Below are positions 10,515-21,866 of a stretch of 64,000 bases of DNA, in pieces. Under the pieces are notes generated by a model. That model ran no database searches and was not told the origin of the DNA. It saw nothing but the letters and a program-made list of their open reading frames with translations. The translations under genes and the position numbers were made by a program. The DNA lies in contig NAJO01000021.1 of assembly GCA_002077065.1 (NCBI GenBank), positions 62,001 through 126,000 on the forward strand. Reading direction: 5' to 3'. Position 1 is the first letter of the stretch. Each line of letters opens with the position of its first letter. Origin of the DNA: Cryoendolithus antarcticus (lineage: Eukaryota > Ascomycota > Dothideomycetes > Cladosporiales > Cladosporiaceae).

Positions 10515-11815
10515 ACGGCCTCGATAAGTTCGATGTATGTCCGTGCAGGATGTCGTGTAGCCAAAGGCGTGATGCGAGTGGCGTGTGGAGTCGCAGCTTG
10601 ATCTTAGGCTACTGCGATTTCGACATGTCCTCAAGGCGACAAGTTGCTGAATAGAAGGAAGCAAAAGAGCGACTGTACAGAGCGCAATGGGTGACGAAGG
10701 GCATTCAAAGCAATCGAAGACGCAGAGTGACGAATGCCTTAGCGGGAGACAAGCAGCAGCTAGCCGAACTCAATTCCACGCAAAGAGTAGACGATTAGCA
10801 TACTCTTTGCATCCAGCAGAGGAGTCATAATCTCGCTACTGCACATTACCGTTGAGCTTGCGACGGTTCTCATGATCTCTGTGTTGCAGGGTATGCGATC
10901 CTACTGTGCACTCGATATGCTGTGTACTAGGTCGCAATCTCAATGAGAGATCAAGTCTGACGCCCGAACACCCCACGGGAAGCAGACACATACGGACGGA
11001 CATGTTGGACGCTGCTGTTGACGAGCTCCCCACCACCTTCCCGACCGGGTTGGCGGCGTCTTGACTCACCTAGATACGAACACCGCTACCAGCACCCTGC
11101 TTCAGCTACCTGCGTCAATCACAGGTGCAGTGGATCAGCCGGCATAAATGTTTGTGCTACAGAGCATCATGCGGCCGTAGCAGCGACTGTACGCGTACCC
11201 TTTCATGCGGTTGACTGAACGGCCTGGAAAGACTTCATCAAGCCAAGAACTTGTTACGCTCTCTCAGGGGCTGCGGATGGTGTAGTGGTGCTATCATCAG
11301 GCGGGCCTATGCGTCGTCGCTATGATTCGTTGCGTGCCATACCCGCATGTTGCCCAACACCTTAAGGGTGCAACGGCGTTACTCGCCTGAACCGCCACAG
11401 ACCGAGCTGATAATGACTCCAAAGGACGCGGATGCAATCCACGAGCCGGCTTCAACTTTATGCCACTGGGGGTAGGCTGCCCGCTTTCTCCGTGCGTCGG
11501 CCTCCGTCGACGGGCACGTGAGATGAAGCGAAGAGGTGACATCTTTACTAATTTGACATCTCGAGCTCGTGCGAGTCCTGACATCTGCATAGCGAACATA
11601 GTCAGATATTTGGTACCCGTCAATGACGCGAGACTAGTCTGTGACCATTTCAGGCACACGCGGGGTTTCAGATCTCGAAGTACGGTTGCCTGATCTGAAG
11701 CCAGACGTCGAGTCGCTGAAGCGTAGCAACTACATCGACCTAGTCTAGGCACGAGAACACTGATCGTCTATCCGGTGACATCGCGAAGCAGCAGATCTCA
11801 TCGATGCGATCGATT
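10515..11815. other. Intergenic, 1.3 kb
   Basis: Upstream of the ABC transporter and downstream of the small membrane protein gene. Several open frames under 155 codons exist on both strands, but none has recognisable domains, a hydrophobicity pattern or convincing codon use. Likely long transporter promoter; nothing further seen. Confidence 0.5.
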
Positions 11816-12409
11816 TCAAGTTTGCGGCAGCAGTGCATCCTGCTCGCCTTTCTCGGGTTCCTCACCGGGCCAGTATAGATCACGGTACACGCCCCTTGCG
11901 AGCTTCCGCATTGCCACAAACATGACTGCGCCAAAGAGTACAGCAACAATGGCACTCGTCAATGCCGCGAGACCTGCCAGCATCTGCCAGAGAACTTCAT
12001 CGATGTCCATGTCAGACTCGGCCTCGCTGCTTAGCATCACGTAAATTGTGCTGCTGTAGAGCAATGCGACCAGGGCGGACCACGCGAGCACACTGAGCCG
12101 GGACGCGGTTTGTCTTTGCAGAGTGCCGTCAGAGTGATGAAGCCAAGCAGAGCCGTAACCCATGGCGACTATGCCGACGCTGCAGCTTGTCACTACTAGG
12201 GTGGCAAGAGGCATGTGCGTTGCAAGCCAGCGGGCAGTGGCCCAGTCAAGTTCCCAGTCTATGGGCCGTGGGGTAGAGTCGATCGAGTTTGGGTTGAGCA
12301 GTTGTTTGTAGGCTCGGAGAGGAGAGGTAATGAGCGCATGACGGGAATCGAGCAGGTGTCGCTTCGCTGCTTTCCTGAGCAGCGTGTACGGGCCTTCGTG
12401 TGGTGCCAT
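11816..12409 (-). CDS. Hypothetical protein with three or four predicted membrane segments
   Basis: 197 residues from the ATG at 12409 (MAPHEGPYTLLRKAAKRH); the open frame extends upstream only to a GTG. The hydrophilic N-terminus (about 60 residues) is followed by hydrophobic stretches around MPLATLVVTSCSVGIVAMGY, LSVLAWSALVALLYSSTIYVM and MLAGLAALTSAIVAVLFGAVMF. The tail is short and acidic and ends LLPQT. An acidic loop (EAESDMDIDE) separates the second and third spans. I do not recognise the family. The alternation of hydrophobic spans with charged loops, and a single uninterrupted frame, support a real gene, but it could be a lineage-specific protein or carry an unseen 5' exon. Confidence 0.55.
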   Translation of the reverse strand: MAPHEGPYTLLRKAAKRHLLDSRHALITSPLRAYKQLLNPNSIDSTPRPIDWELDWATARWLATHMPLATLVVTSCSVGIVAMGYGSAWLHHSDGTLQRQTASRLSVLAWSALVALLYSSTIYVMLSSEAESDMDIDEVLWQMLAGLAALTSAIVAVLFGAVMFVAMRKLARGVYRDLYWPGEEPEKGEQDALLPQT

Positions 12410-13337
12410 CGTTCCAGTAAGACGCAATTGATGGGTCGCGTCCGTCCCATCAAGACTTCGTTTAGTGCTCTGTTGCAGCAAGCACGCTCGAGACTGAAGA
12501 AGATATGAGATCACCTACGCTGAGAGATAAGATCTATTGAAAGACACATGCAAGTCTTGCGGTATGCGATAACTTGTGGTGAGCATCCAACGCTTGTAAG
12601 TGGTCGCGCGATGACGTGAAGGCTGCCGAACTTCGACTCCGACTTCCAGCCCAGCCTGCGGCATTGACTGGTCCCTCAAAACTCGAGGCCAATTCATCAA
12701 GTACTGGATCATCACGCAGCGCGGATGAAATTGGAATCTTTCGGCTACGGTAGCTAAATTTCAGTAGTGCACTATTCTTCACAGCATTCCCATCGCGTGC
12801 AGCCCTCGAAAACTAAGTTACTCCCGTCCAGCCAGCAGACTGTCCTGGACTTGTACCGAGGGCAGTACTTGATGCGATCAGATAGCTATGGCTACTGCTT
12901 GGTCGTCTCGCAAGTCGCGTAAGTGGAGCACAACTGCAGCATGAGTCCTTCATAGTACAAGGTCTTGCGTAGCAACCGTAAACACTGCTATCTCGAAGGA
13001 TTCATCTTGCAGTACACCCGGCTTCTGGACATTTGTCGTCGTGGTCGTTTCGCTGTCGCGAAGCTCGCCGGGTGTTAGACCGTCAATGCCTCATCAGGCG
13101 ACTTCGAAAACAATGTGTATCATTACTCACATTTGATACAAATGATCTGGAGAGTAGTGTGAAGTTTCAAGTGGTAGTTGGTACATGAAGCATGCCATTC
13201 AGCAAGCGGCCCCGAGCTCGTAGGCTCCCAACGCCTTGCTCAAGTCAAAGTAGAGTCGTAGTAGACCATTGTGCCCAGCGCCGCGCTTGCACTAAACGCC
13301 ATATGTTCCATGCATATCCTTCTAGAGCTCGTCCAGC
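12410..13337. other. Intergenic
   Basis: Between the small membrane protein start and the permease stop, both minus. Only short unsupported frames; nothing recognised. Confidence 0.5.
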
Positions 13338-14862
13338 CTACGACTCGTACGACTTAGCACTACACGTAAAGCTGCCCCTCACTTGACCGCTCGAGTAGGC
13401 ATCCAAGATATCGACAACACTGGCATAGGTACCCAAACCGAGTGTTACAATGCCGATGAACAGCACAATCACGTTCATGATCGACAAGACGATGTTCTTC
13501 GTGCTAGAATTCCATTTGCCCTCCTTGACGAGCTGGAACCAGAAGAGTGCTGGGAAGTAGAACGTGAAGCCACCTAATACAAGTCAGTTCTACGTTTGAG
13601 GAAAGGAGGTTGGACAGACACGTACTTATGAACAAACTCGAGATCAACCCAAGCAAAGCGTTGAAGAACGGAATAGCCTCGGCGATGACAAAGCCAATCA
13701 ATGTGATGATCGCGATCAGGGCCACCCAGACGATCCAGCCCTTCTTCGTGTTCGTGTATCTGATAGGCGACCTCGGGAATGCACGACCGATGATGTAGCG
13801 ACCGACAACTGTGGAGTTGATGCTGCCGGAGATGAAGATAACGGGAAGCGCAATACCGAAAGCGATGCGTGACACAGTGTGGCCAGCAGAAAGCAGAGCC
13901 GGACTGCTAACATCGGCGCCAACGAACGCGTAGATCAGGCCGCCAGTGATGGTGTAGATGAAGATCTCAGCCAGTCCGAGAGCCCAGATCGACTTGACGT
14001 AGTCTTTTGGTGTGTGCATCTCGTCCATGAAAGAGAATTGGCAGACAGCGAACGAGTAGGCGAAGATGATGTTCGTGACCGACAAGAACGCCTTAGGCAG
14101 AGTCATATCCGGTGGTGGACCCCACGTCCAGTTGACACCGTTCAGACCGCCTGGTGACTTGTGGGCCTCGACACCAGTAGCGATGATAGTGACGCCGATG
14201 GCGAGGATGATGCTGGCGAAGTCGATGTAGCCGAGGATGGCGAACTCGGCAAAGCTAGGCGGGAGTGCAAGGACAAAAAGCAGGATAGCCGAAATGATGC
14301 CCCATATCAGAGCACAAAGAGCGTTGTTGTCCACGATGCGGATCCATGCTATGGTTCCAGTGAGGGTGTGGGAGCCGACGAGGAGGATGAGCAATAGGCA
14401 GAACATCACGCCAGTGAGCTCATACCCTGGCTTGCCCCAGATGAGCTTGACTGCGTCCGCATAGTGAGCGACACCAGGGTGGCGAAGCTTGACCTGACCG
14501 ACAACGTAGCTGGTGTAGATGGCAATAAGGCCGAGACCGACAGAGAGGAGCACACCAGCGACCATTCCGACTGCAGCGAAGGCACTTGGTACACTGAGAG
14601 AGCCAAGAGCGATCGCCTCGACAATCAAGCATATCGTCAGCTTAGGCCAGCTGAGAGCCTTGAACTTCTTCTCCCCTGCAGTCTGGCCTTCTTCGACGGT
14701 CGTCGCATTCTCCAAGCCGTGCAAGCCGTGCATGCCATGTTTGCCGTCATACTTCTCGGTGTCGTACTTGGATCGCGAAGGCGACGACTCGATGTCGGAG
14801 TCCTTCTCCTCCTCGGTGAGATGTCCGGGCGCAGGCACCACGTGAGCTGAATCCATCGCCAT
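13338..14862 (-). CDS. AAAP-family amino acid transporter (neutral amino acid permease, Mtr-like)
   Basis: 490 residues from two exons (14862-13626 and 13573-13338; 52-nt intron GTACGT...TTAG, phase 1). About 70 hydrophilic N-terminal residues precede a run of about eleven hydrophobic spans. The first reads FKALSWPKLTICLIVEAIALGSLSVPSAF in pieces, the classic start of the fungal AAAP/Avt group. The intron interrupts the span SLFIS; splicing restores FTFYFPALFWFQLVKEG and a last span, VLFIGIVTLGLGTYASVVDI. The protein ends GQVRGSFTC plus eight residues, matching the usual G-V-x-x-x-F-T-C end of these permeases. The N-terminus carries a His/Gly-rich patch (KHGMHGLHGL). Likely a proton-coupled importer in the plasma or vacuolar membrane; amino acid preference cannot be read from sequence. 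Confidence 0.9.
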
Positions 14863-15902
14863 GGCTGTGTTGGTCTGATCAGAGTGTAGGATACAGAGAG
14901 AACGCCCAGGTCTCGAAATCTCAGGTCTGGTTAAGATGATGCGCGTGAAGTGTTGCCACGTGAAGCCGTCTGATAGGAATTGTGCGGAGCAAGAAGAGCC
15001 TTTTCACACCTACGGTTGGGAAGTGGAGTGCGCCTGAGCGGGTACTTGACTCTCGAGGTCCATCGTCCTGTCCTCCCCGTACGTGCCCGTACCCTTATCA
15101 ACAGCTCCACCTGTGCCTTACGCAACTATAGTCATGTAATAAAACGTTGGTGCATGCGGTGCGCCCGCACACACACGACCGGGTGTCAGTGACGCAAGTG
15201 TGTGCATGAAATCTCGATGACCACTGCGGAGGTCGACCGACGAGGACACTTCACGATTGGGAAAGCCTCCGATCAGACGGGATTACCTGAGCGATAAGCA
15301 TTACTCGACGAAGACTCGAACTTGTGCAAAATAGGTATGGCAGTCCAGAGCGATTCTCACCATGTTTAAGTTCCTGCTACTGCTGAGTGGTTCATCGTTA
15401 CACGAGAGATCAAACTGTAGTGGAGCTTCGTCCACGCAAGCCTTGCCCAGAAGGGGTACGCGCCAATGGCTGCCGGCTGCCGAGAGATCTCTTACACAAA
15501 CCCAGTTTTCTAAGATGTCTCTCACGCATCTCTAGCCCGAGTGCGCTCACTGGGCCGAGATATCAGCGTTCCCAATTTGAGTCTTAGTGATAGCGTCACT
15601 TGAAAACGGGAGCCATAGGATACGATGATCCCGGATAGCAGCAATGGTCTCGCTTCCATCGCATCCTTCGACGCCCCAACTTGCTTGTTGCAGTGCCGTC
15701 ATCAAGCATCGCCAAACCAGGGCTTGCCAAACCAGGGCTTGCCAGCTTGGAACGCCACACAATTATGCTTTCTCTCCGCGGTGTGACCGAAATCTGGGGA
15801 AGGCACGGAGGTGCAGTCTTGGCATCCGCGAAGTGAAGCTGGCACGTGAACGCTTGTAGATAAGAGACGCTTTATGCAATCATGTACATGGCACGTCATG
15901 AT
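14863..15902. other. Intergenic, 1.0 kb
   Basis: Upstream of the permease and downstream of the acyltransferase, both minus. It holds a perfect 15-bp direct duplication (15711-15740). No gene recognised. Confidence 0.5.
15711..15740. repeat. 15-bp unit repeated twice in tandem
   Basis: GCCAAACCAGGGCTT occurs twice head to tail, followed by a partial third start (GCCAG). Small intergenic minisatellite-like duplication. Confidence 0.9.
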
Positions 15903-17537
15903 CTATAATGCAATCCCTGTATTCCACCAATGCTCTCCCGTCCGCCATGCAAACAGATCGCTCCAAAGCCACCAGCCTCCTCCACCTTTCGGCCCTAGTC
16001 CTAACCCCCTAAAGATGCTGACGGGAACGGGCTCAAAGAGCCATATGCCTCCTCGCGCGAAGTCGTCGCACAGCAGCGGTGCTGTATGGTACATCCAAAA
16101 CATCACCATCACCAGGTTACCCAGTTGGCGGACTCGCTTCGGCAGTCTTTGGGTAAGGCCAGCTGCCTTCAGTCCTCGGACTGCAAATGTCTGCAGTGTG
16201 ACGCCGCATGCTTGCAGCAAGAAGAAGCGCATCTGCCCAAGAATCGGCCGTGTATCGCCAAGCTGCGTGTAGCTCCCACTTGCATGCAGACAGCCGGACA
16301 GGAAGAATGCAGTAAACACTGAGATCAGACTGCCTACGGTTGACCTCTGCTCCGCCCCAAGGCTTGCGATAAGCCAGCCCGCTGGCTCTTCGAATACTAT
16401 GCGGAACGTCTGATGCCACCAGCCGCCCCACCAGCCCGCGAGGCCATGATCCAATACTGAGCTAAAGCTGCCGAACATACATGCTGGGTTCATCCAAGCT
16501 TCACCTCGAACACCTATCCACTTTGGCCCGAGAATACCGCAGAAGAAGAATGGCCCCAGCTTGAAAGCAAACCACAGTGCAGTGTAAATCGCTGTACAGC
16601 TGATCGACAATCTATAGGTCCTGGTCAGAGCAAAAGACTGCCGAATGACTTCAGGAAGGAATGCTGGTGGCGCAGCGTCCATGTAGCCCCACATGTAAGG
16701 ATCGTGTATGCCGAGCGTCTTGACGGCGTCAAGGACGATGTAGCCGATGACTACATTGATAGCACTTTCCCTGACCAGCGCCGCTCGATCGCTAAGTCGA
16801 CGTACGCCGGTTCTGCTGACACGTACTGGCTCCGGGCGTTCCACGATGTCGACAGCACCGCCGAGTGCATCCTCCACGAACGATGGCGGTGGAGGCAGAC
16901 CAGATCGCTGCCAAGTCCAGCCGATGCCACGAAAGCTGGTGAAGGCGTCCAAGACCCAGTCGGCGCGTTCGATGAGCGAGTCCTGTGGGACGGCCTGCCA
17001 GTAGAAGGGCGGCAGAGGCGACTCCACACTGTGGTCAGGAGTGTTACTGACAGCGCCATTCGGCAATCGATGCCTTGCATCCCCGTTGACATTGCTGACG
17101 CTGGCGTGCTCGGTTCCCGTACTGCTCGCGAGACCGTTCGCGCCAACATCCTTGATTCCAGGCTTCACCACTCCACTCCTTCTCTGCAGTCTCCTGCAAT
17201 CGTCCCGATATATTGCACACCCTACAGCGCCAATGAAGAGATTGCTGAACGCTGCGATCAACCCGAGCCCAAACGCAGCAGCCGCGTTCCTCGCTCTGAA
17301 ACTGATCATACACCAGATGTGGAAGTAACACATGAATGCATAGGTAGCGTAGACAACATAGCGTCGTATACGTGATCGTCGATTGTCTAAGATCAGAGCC
17401 AGTATTGCTAGAAAGCCGCCAAGCGCGCCAAAGGGATAGACGAATGGCCGCCATTTGCCTGAAGCGATTCCAGCGTAGTAGAGGTCATCGTAGTATTGTG
17501 ACACCTCGTGAGGTGTAGATAGACCAGGTGGTAGCAT
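15903..17537 (-). CDS. Wax-synthase-domain membrane O-acyltransferase
   Basis: 544 residues, one exon. The start MLPPGLSTPHEV at 17537 is chosen over the upstream end of the open frame (17627) because the preceding 30 residues look non-coding. Multiple hydrophobic spans. A central RADWVLDAFTSFRGIGWTWQ matches the conserved RGIGW block of fungal wax-synthase/Tri7-like proteins, and HDPYMWGYMD follows. MFGSFSSVLDHGLAGWWGGWWHQTFR corresponds to the family's S-x-x-x-FWGRRWHQ-FR block, and FLSGCLHASGSY contains the membrane His expected of these O-acyltransferases. The enzyme probably moves an acyl group from acyl-CoA to a hydroxyl on a lipid, terpenoid or other metabolite in the ER. It lies beside an MFS transporter on the same strand, with no other biosynthetic gene adjoining. 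Substrate unknown. Confidence 0.8.
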   Translation of the reverse strand: MLPPGLSTPHEVSQYYDDLYYAGIASGKWRPFVYPFGALGGFLAILALILDNRRSRIRRYVVYATYAFMCYFHIWCMISFRARNAAAAFGLGLIAAFSNLFIGAVGCAIYRDDCRRLQRRSGVVKPGIKDVGANGLASSTGTEHASVSNVNGDARHRLPNGAVSNTPDHSVESPLPPFYWQAVPQDSLIERADWVLDAFTSFRGIGWTWQRSGLPPPPSFVEDALGGAVDIVERPEPVRVSRTGVRRLSDRAALVRESAINVVIGYIVLDAVKTLGIHDPYMWGYMDAAPPAFLPEVIRQSFALTRTYRLSISCTAIYTALWFAFKLGPFFFCGILGPKWIGVRGEAWMNPACMFGSFSSVLDHGLAGWWGGWWHQTFRIVFEEPAGWLIASLGAEQRSTVGSLISVFTAFFLSGCLHASGSYTQLGDTRPILGQMRFFLLQACGVTLQTFAVRGLKAAGLTQRLPKRVRQLGNLVMVMFWMYHTAPLLCDDFARGGIWLFEPVPVSIFRGLGLGPKGGGGWWLWSDLFAWRTGEHWWNTGIAL

Positions 17538-17970
17538 TGTTTCCTGCAAGGTATGTGGTACGTAAATACAACCAAGAATATAGCGGGTTTCTGTCCTAGG
17601 TCGTAGTCCTTGCTGGTGGCGACCCAAACGGGAGCGGAATAATTGATCGTAGTCTTATCGTGACACCATCTTGCTAAACTCAGCGAGCGAGGCTTTCAGA
17701 ACCAAACGGCATCTACACGATTTCGGAAGACAGTGGTAACGCGCAAAGGGCAGAATCGCGAAAAGCCATGTTTTGAACCTCGCGCGGATTGGTATCATCG
17801 AGTGACGTCTCGACCTCAGCCTCGGAGTGTCTTCAGCCGCAACCCGACGGGCATTGTCATCCAGGACATCTCCTATATCCGCAATGCTGAACGTATGCAA
17901 TATTGGTCGCGCGTGGCGCCTGTGTTGAACGTGCATATATACAGTATACATACCATGCCAGCAAAGAGCC
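17538..17970. other. Intergenic
   Basis: Between the acyltransferase start and the MFS stop. A TATATA-like run lies near 17936-17943, but it is downstream of the MFS gene and far from the acyltransferase start, so I do not call a promoter. Confidence 0.4.
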
Positions 17971-19380
17971 TCACCCAGCCTTCTCGGCCAGTAGATCCGC
18001 CGGCTTTTCCACCTTCTTCACATCCAGCCCCTTGGGCGCCTGGAGTTGCCCAAATACCAGCCCACAGACTCCAACCATGCCTGCAGCGCCGGTAAGATAC
18101 GCTGTATCCCTGCCTGCCCACCAGTAAAGTGTACAGAACAACAGCGGGCCCAGTGCTCGGCCAGCCTGCCCAAAACTTCGATGGTTGCCCAACTTCTCCC
18201 CTCTCTCATTACTGCCTGCCTCAAAGCTCGATAGACTGTTCAAGCCTGTGACGACTGTACTGCTCGTAATTGCCAGCAGAAACGCTGCAGCATACAGTTC
18301 TTTCTGCGTGCTCAGACGGGAGAGAATGAAGAACGCCACTGCCGCGCTCGCCACGCCAGTCTGTACGGCGCGTAGAGGGTGCATACGCCGGACCACACCG
18401 CCTTGAAACAGTGATGCGACGAGTCCGATGAATCCAAGTAGCTTGCCGGAGTCCTTTGCTTCGAACGCGAAGAGGTCATAGGTCATGAAGGGAAGGGAGA
18501 ACTCCATGCCGCTGAAGAACAGGATAAATGCAAAGTGCGTGAGGTTCAGCAGCGAATGCGAATTTGTTCTCGTATGCTTCACTGGTACTACCATCTCAGT
18601 GTGTGTCGTACCATTCGCCGTGGGCTTGTCCACCAGATGCGTCTCTGGCAGCGCAAAGTACAGGTATACAGTCTCCGTGACGATCAGAAACAACGAGAAG
18701 CCTGCCGCGGTCGCGAACGGATTCGCCGCCACAGTCGTGACATTTGCCAGTGCCGCCCCGAGCGCAGGCCCGAAGGTAAACGCTATGCTGAAGCAAGCTC
18801 CGACAAGTGCCATGGTCTTGCCCCTATCCGCATCGCTACTGATGTCCGTCGCAATCGCAAGCGCGATCTGTACATTCCCCTCACTCAGCCCTCCCACAAT
18901 CCTACTCGCCAAGAACGTCCTGAAATCCACCGCCGCGCACCACAGCGCCACGGAGGCAATATTGCCGGCCATTGACCAAAGTAGCGCAGTGCGGCGGCCA
19001 TAGCGGTCCGAGAGCGTGCCGATGACGGGCGAGGCGAGGGCCTGGCAGAAAGAAAAGATGGATCCTAGAGCGCCTCCGAGGAGCACGATATCGTAGCGAT
19101 CGTTTATGGGTTTCGAGAAGGAGTTCTTGTAGGCGTTCAGGCCGGAGAGGATGCGGGAGAGGACTGTGTTGGAGGATTGGACTTCAAGGTTGCGGTAGAA
19201 CTCGAGGAGCTTGGGGAAGAGGGGAAGGATGAATGTGAAGGAGATCTATGAATGCTGTTAGCGCTAGGAGATGATCGTGGAATCTGGACAAAGGTGTACG
19301 AGATCGAGGAGCAACGATATGAACAACACTTTCAACACCTGGTTCCGCCGCGCGGGCGAGACTGGGGATTGCGCTCCCAT
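17971..19380 (-). CDS. MFS transporter, TetA/MFSD10-like
   Basis: 451 residues from two exons (19380-19300 and 19245-17971; 54-nt intron GTACAC...CATAG, phase 0). Exon 1 gives MGAQSPVSPARRNQVLKVLF followed by ISLLLDL; after splicing this continues ISFTFILPLFPKLLEFYR, the first span and loop of the TetA-like subgroup. The MFS signature GTLSDRYGRRTALLWSM sits between spans 2 and 3. A further R-x-x-G-G motif (SRIVGGLSEGN) and PALGAAL in span 5 are typical of drug:proton antiporters. The middle loop contains a hydrophilic stretch (NGTTHTEMVVPVKHTRTNS). Twelve spans are expected. Likely exports small molecules; the fungal MFSD10-like subgroup is little characterised. Without exon 1 the frame begins only at a GTG. 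Confidence 0.88.
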
Positions 19381-19752
19381 GGCTGTGGTCTACACAGACT
19401 TAAGAATAGGAATGCTAGAACCGAATCGTAGACACAAGTATATCATAATTGTGGTCAACGGAGCCTCGGCATCCTGAGCTCCATCAAGACAATTGTGACG
19501 GTACTTGGTCCGCACAGAACCCCGTCATTCGGTCACCACGCTTGCGCAATGCAGATCAGGTTCGCCCCGCTGCCGATCACCGCGGTGGGTTTGCGCGATG
19601 ACACGCTAATTTATGGTAAGGGGACAGAAGACGAACTCCGCAATGTAACCTCTAAAAATAACAAACAACATCTTTAGCTCCTCATAGAGTCATCAAGTGA
19701 CTACAATGCTTGTCGATTTGTACACAACGACCTTGGCGACAGCGCGCTCGTA
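19381..19752. other. Intergenic
   Basis: MFS promoter region and 3' flank of the phosphatase-like gene. No gene seen. Confidence 0.5.
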
Positions 19753-21305
19753 TTACGCTCCCTTCACCTCCTCCGCACCTCCCACATTCGTGCTCCTGGC
19801 CATCCTCTTCTTGCTCACCAACCTATACCCTCCAACAAGCATCGCCAACCCAAGCACTCCAAGCACCACAGCCAACGTGATCATAGCGCCAATCACCCCA
19901 TTGACAGCGGGACTCATTCCATTGCCATTTGACTGGCCAACTGCACTGCTCTGGCTTCCACTACTAGCCGCAGGCTGATGAGCCGCGCAGGTGCCCGTCG
20001 TGTTCCTACAGACACCACACCACTGCTCCGTAGACGTGATTGAGAAGTTGCCCATGCCCGCCGTGAAGTCACTCCAGGGCAGAACTGTCTGACCGGAGCC
20101 GAATAGAGCATAGGCAGTGGGCTCGGAGATGTTAGAAGCTGTGCCATTGTGCCAGAGGAAGCGTACATATAGATCCTCGGGTGTTGAGTACGTAGCAGCC
20201 GTGACGGATGAAGTATTTGTGAACAGCTCGAAGGTCATGGACGATGCGTAGTCCGCGATGCCCTTAAACTCCGCGTTCGCCGCTGGCAGCTGCGCGAGAC
20301 CAAAAAAGCTTGCAAACGTTCCGTATGCGCCGAACTGGATGTTGAGCTTCTGCTTTCCTTGACTTGAGAGGGTGGAGTTGAGGAAGTCCATGATCTCTCC
20401 GCCAAGCGTCATGCCAGTCACTGCGCGGGCATCGTTCGAGGCATTGTAGGCCAAGCCCCATTCATGAGTGTCGGCGAGGGTGCGGAGCTGGTATAAGACT
20501 TCCGGAGTTAGAGCATCGGCGTCGGTGATGGAGGCATTGTGAATGGTGGCTACGTTGATGAGGTCGTAGACTGTAGCTCTTCGTCAGTAGAGCTTCCACT
20601 TGAAGGGAGCTACAAGGTACTTACTTGTGTAAGCGTTCTTGAAGCTCACTTGGCTGCCCGTGAATGTGCGGTTGACGACTGGTGCGATGGTGTCATACAG
20701 ACTCTGCGTACTCGCCAGCAAGTCCATATACTCCTGGCTGTAGAAGTACTCATTCGAGCTCGCAACAGCCTGGCCGCACCCACTTGCGCTCTGCAACCAG
20801 CCATTGTCTTCGCTACCACTGCCACTCATGACCGAGTTAACTGGAATCAGCTGGTAGCCTTGCATGGGCGACGTGACCCCCGTGCCATTGCGAAGAGTCT
20901 CTGTGGAAATCGAGTCGCCAACAGGTGGGTACAAGCCTTGCAGGAAGCCGATGGCCGAGTTCTGCAGAACGGTGTCATCTGGCGCGGAAACAGCAATCTG
21001 GCTCTGCTTGACGAGGTTGCTATTGATACCGTTGATCTTGTAGGCTGCGTTTGAGGCGATATAGCGATTGCGGTAGTATGAACCGGAGGTGAAGACTTCT
21101 TCGTAGCCGAGTGCCGTCAAGTTGGCTGGAGGTGTAGATTTCGCCGTGCGATCGCCATGGCGATGCTAGTCATTCGTTAGTGTGTAGTAGGGGAGCGGGT
21201 ATGGAAGGCTTCGATTACGAAGATGTAGACGCCCAGCACTTTCTCGTTGCTTTGCGCGAACGCCAATGGAGCGATGCTCAGAGCCAGAATTGCGAAGGAA
21301 ACCAT
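19753..21305 (-). CDS. Histidine acid phosphatase family (branch 2) surface protein, HD motif absent
   Basis: 481 residues from three exons (21305-21219, 21165-20625, 20570-19753; 53-nt and 54-nt introns, GTAATC...CTAG with a CACTAAC branch point and GTAAGT...ACAG). The protein starts with a signal peptide (MVSFAILALSIAPLAFAQ). The phosphate-binding motif FHRHGDRT appears exactly at the exon 1-2 join, followed by LTALGYEEVFTSGSYYRNRY. Near the C-terminus a hydrophobic segment (VNGVIGAMITLAVVLGVLGLA) and a basic tail suggest a membrane anchor with the catalytic domain outside the cell or in the vacuole. The second catalytic motif, HD in classical members (S-A-H-D-T), reads FGAYGTF here, so the proton donor appears missing. 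Four cysteines and many N-glycosylation sequons fit a secreted protein. Family call is sure; enzymatic activity is not. Confidence 0.88.
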
Positions 21306-21866
21306 GGTTGGAGATTTGAGAGCTCAATCGAACAGGCTGGCTCAATGGTATGAATCAAGTGATATGAACAGAGCAAGAGGAAGGATTGTGATATCTTTCA
21401 GTCGTACCCGTTATCTTCAGTCATAGCGGGGTACAGATAGGTGACGTCCAATGCAGACTCCACAGCGCACTTGCAAATGCTCAATTGTGCTACCTGGAGA
21501 AGCGTTGCCGGCACTTCGGCACTCTGATCTAATCTGCAGTGACTAAAGTGCCAAGCTTGATGCTCTTGGTGGAGAGCTCAAAAGCTTTCTCGCCTAAGTG
21601 AGCTAGCCTCGCTACGGCACACCCGAAACAGTACATGATTGACGAGCGTCTCCGTGGTTTGGCCGGCGTGCTTCAGTGTAGTATTGCTGACTGTGCTGGT
21701 CGGTGCCGGCCAAGCATGCTCAGACTACGGAGTCGATTGCCTGACGACCTCATGGATGATCGCTGAGGCGCAAAGCCAGGCAGAGATCATTCCTGCTCCT
21801 GCAAGAACTCGACAACGGCTGCAAAACGTCAGCACTTCCCGCTCCTCAATCCCTCATAACAACACC
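21306..21866. other. Intergenic
   Basis: Promoter of the phosphatase-like gene and 3' flank of the alpha/beta hydrolase. Nothing else seen. Confidence 0.5.

Noticed and set aside
10515..10664. 50 extra N-terminal codons of the ABC transporter
   Set aside because: The frame begins with TTG, and its Arg/Ser/His-rich content is unlike a transporter N-terminus; the first ATG is at 10514.
11297..11752. 151-codon minus-strand frame
   Set aside because: No recognisable motif, Arg/Ser-rich composition, many similar chance frames in this GC-balanced sequence.
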